Source: Spectribacter hydrogenoxidans
GTDB lineage: Bacteria > Pseudomonadota > Gammaproteobacteria > Nevskiales > Salinisphaeraceae
Assembly (NCBI RefSeq): GCF_031846275.1
Contig: NZ_JAVRIB010000016.1
Coordinates: forward strand, 1-64,000
Direction of reading: 5' to 3'
Length of the DNA: 64,000 nucleotides
The notes under the pieces: generated by a model
The model's database searches: none
What the model saw: the letters and a program-made list of their open reading frames with translations, nothing else
Told to the model about the DNA's origin: nothing
Made by a program: the position numbers and the translations under genes
Part shown: positions 63,190 through 64,000 of the stretch, one piece after another
How positions within the stretch are numbered: position 1 is the first letter of the stretch
How the letters are laid out: every line of letters begins with the position of its first letter

Positions 63190-63432
63190 GCTGGCCCGGC
63201 TCCCACGAGCAGGTGAATCAAGCCACAGCTTGATGGGTTTGCTCCACTTCTAACGGCGTTCGATAGCCCAGCGTTTGATGGATCCGCTGGCGGTTATAAA
63301 ACACCTCGATGTATTCGAAAATGCCGCTCGAGCAGCCTGTCGGCTGGCAACTACACGTCGGTCGATCAGTTCGAACTTGAGCGTAGCGAAAAAGCTCTCG
63401 GCCACGGCGCTGTTCCTGCTGTCCTTCATCAT
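63187..63432 (-). pseudogene. IS3-family transposase (OrfB), C-terminal remnant with frameshift
   Basis: Read on the minus strand, one frame gives KDSRNSAVAESFFATLKFEL (about 63425 to 63365) and a second frame continues IFEYIEVFYNRQRIHQTLGYRTPLEVE to the stop at 63218. Together they are the end of an IS3/IS150-type OrfB, normally continuous, so a frameshift near 63330-63360 has broken it. The N-terminal two thirds are missing. TGAGCTGGCCC at 63187 fits the outer end of the element. Confidence 0.82.
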
Positions 63433-63505
63433 GTTCGGGTCCACACTGATTGAAGCGATTCCGCTGGCCGCCCTGATCGGCGTGATGGTGGTGGATCTTG
63501 CCGCG
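63418..63505 (+). pseudogene. SulP-type anion transporter, internal fragment
   Basis: On the plus strand the frame encodes FIMFGSTLIEAIPLAALIGVMVV, a membrane region that in SulP transporters lies a few hundred residues after the start. No start codon or complete domain is present, and sequence after about 63505 is unrelated. With the N-terminal fragment at 60580-60716 it shows a transporter gene that has been broken up by insertions. Its left edge abuts the IS3 remnant. Confidence 0.68.
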
Positions 63506-63623
63506 GCTTTCGGGTCTTACTTTTTGCCTCGCGGTAGAGAAGGTAAAGCGCTTTCGCGGCACCCTGAGATATCCGCGCTAGGATTTTACTGTGATTCCGC
63601 ACGCCTGCCTGCCGGAGTAATGC
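63506..63623. other. spacer without recognisable feature
   Basis: Between the SulP fragment and the last gene I see no gene, repeat or terminator. A ribosome site GGAG lies at the right end for the gene that follows. Confidence 0.5.
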
Positions 63624-64000
63624 ATGCCTGACTCGTTCTGCAAACGTTTCGAGATCGCCTGGCACAATCCGACCGCCGAAAAATTGGTATCGTTGTTGAC
63701 GGAGGATGTGGTCCTTTACCAGCCCCACCGTCCGCCCCTACGCGGCCGAGCCGCGGTACGAGTGGAATTCTCCAGGTTGCTGGCATGGCTTCCGGGCACG
63801 TATTCGAAGGTCATGCGGTGGCTGGAGGATTCGCAAGAGGCGTTCATCGAACACGAGCTGCACTTTCCGGCGGGTTCGGGGTTCATCCGCATCCCTGCTG
63901 TTGATCGGTTCATCCTGGAAGACGGGCTGGCGAAGGAGCGAGTTGTGTACTTTGACCGATTCCTGCTTTTCGCGGGGGTGCTGCGCCATCCGTCGCTCTG
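63624..64000 (+). CDS. SnoaL-like/NTF2-fold protein, N-terminal part (runs off window end)
   Basis: From the ATG at 63624, preceded by GCCGGAG, an open frame continues to base 64000 and encodes at least 125 residues. It begins MPDSFCKRFEIAWHNPTAEK, then LVSLLTEDVVLYQPHRPPLRGRAAVRVEFSRLLAWLP, and later GFIRIPAVDRFILEDGLAKERVVYFDRFLL. A helix, an early aspartate before a strand, the motif RGRAAV and an ERVVYFDR strand are the pattern of SnoaL-like NTF2-fold proteins, small enzymes or ligand-binding domains of many functions. The C-terminus is outside the window, and the exact role is unknown. Confidence 0.7.
   Translation, partial: MPDSFCKRFEIAWHNPTAEKLVSLLTEDVVLYQPHRPPLRGRAAVRVEFSRLLAWLPGTYSKVMRWLEDSQEAFIEHELHFPAGSGFIRIPAVDRFILEDGLAKERVVYFDRFLLFAGVLRHPSL

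Noticed and set aside
63275..63631. 118-codon plus-strand frame as a real gene
   Set aside because: It joins antisense IS3 sequence, a SulP piece and unrelated sequence; only the 63418-63505 part has meaning, as a pseudogene fragment.

Overview
The window is a contiguous piece of a GC-rich gammaproteobacterial chromosome. The basis is the gene order fabD-fabG-acpP-fabF-pabB-pabC-mltG-tmk-holB-pilZ and the overlapping mnmA-hflD pair. Codon use, frequent GTG/TTG starts and dense beta-oxidation genes fit an aerobic, lipid- or terpenoid-using organism. I cannot place it at genus level. I saw no rRNA, tRNA or CRISPR array.

Layout. 1-1.5 kb: the edge of an integron, with an integron integrase (+), a putative attI site and, on the minus strand, the start of an AT-richer DUF4238 gene that looks like the first cassette. 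1.6-7.5 kb (minus strand): SH3-domain protein, aconitase A, HflD, MnmA and a NudJ-like Nudix hydrolase. 7.7-16.2 kb (plus strand): the fatty-acid/folate/MltG/Tmk/HolB/PilZ operon. 16.2-16.7 kb: a nest of intergenic repeats.

16.7-36.4 kb is the metabolic centre: a TetR regulator, thiolase, FadB-like and FadE-like beta-oxidation proteins, then AtuA, ETF-ubiquinone oxidoreductase, EtfB, EtfA, an AtuG-like SDR, a small c-type cytochrome, and AtuC-, AtuD-, AtuE- and AtuF-like proteins. The order carboxyltransferase, acyl-CoA dehydrogenase, hydratase, biotin carboxylase is that of the Pseudomonas acyclic terpene utilization cluster, and no HMG-CoA lyase is present. I therefore read it as a citronellyl/geranyl-CoA type pathway with its own electron-transfer chain built in. 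Five spacers of this cluster carry long imperfect inverted repeats of two related designs. A perfect dyad lies just upstream of atuA.

36.5-42 kb: RecQ, a YaiI-family protein, a membrane-embedded spermidine-synthase-like protein and an exported isoaspartyl methyltransferase. 42-51.4 kb: an uncharacterised AhpD-like/kinase-like/VOC/GST operon opposite an AraC regulator, a DUF1329 protein opposite an unusual AraC-LuxR fusion regulator, and a FadH-type dienoyl-CoA reductase. 51.6-60.2 kb: acyltransferase, 3-methyladenine glycosylase, an MliC-containing lipoprotein, a PepSY protein and a TolC/adaptor/CusA-like heavy-metal RND efflux operon.

60.2-63.6 kb is a scrambled mobile region. It holds an IS481-type transposase fragment, the N-terminus of a SulP transporter, an amidase and a LuxR-solo-like regulator, then an IS3-type remnant and an internal SulP fragment. 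A 14-bp sequence is repeated at both ends of the amidase-LuxR segment. The window closes inside a SnoaL-like gene.
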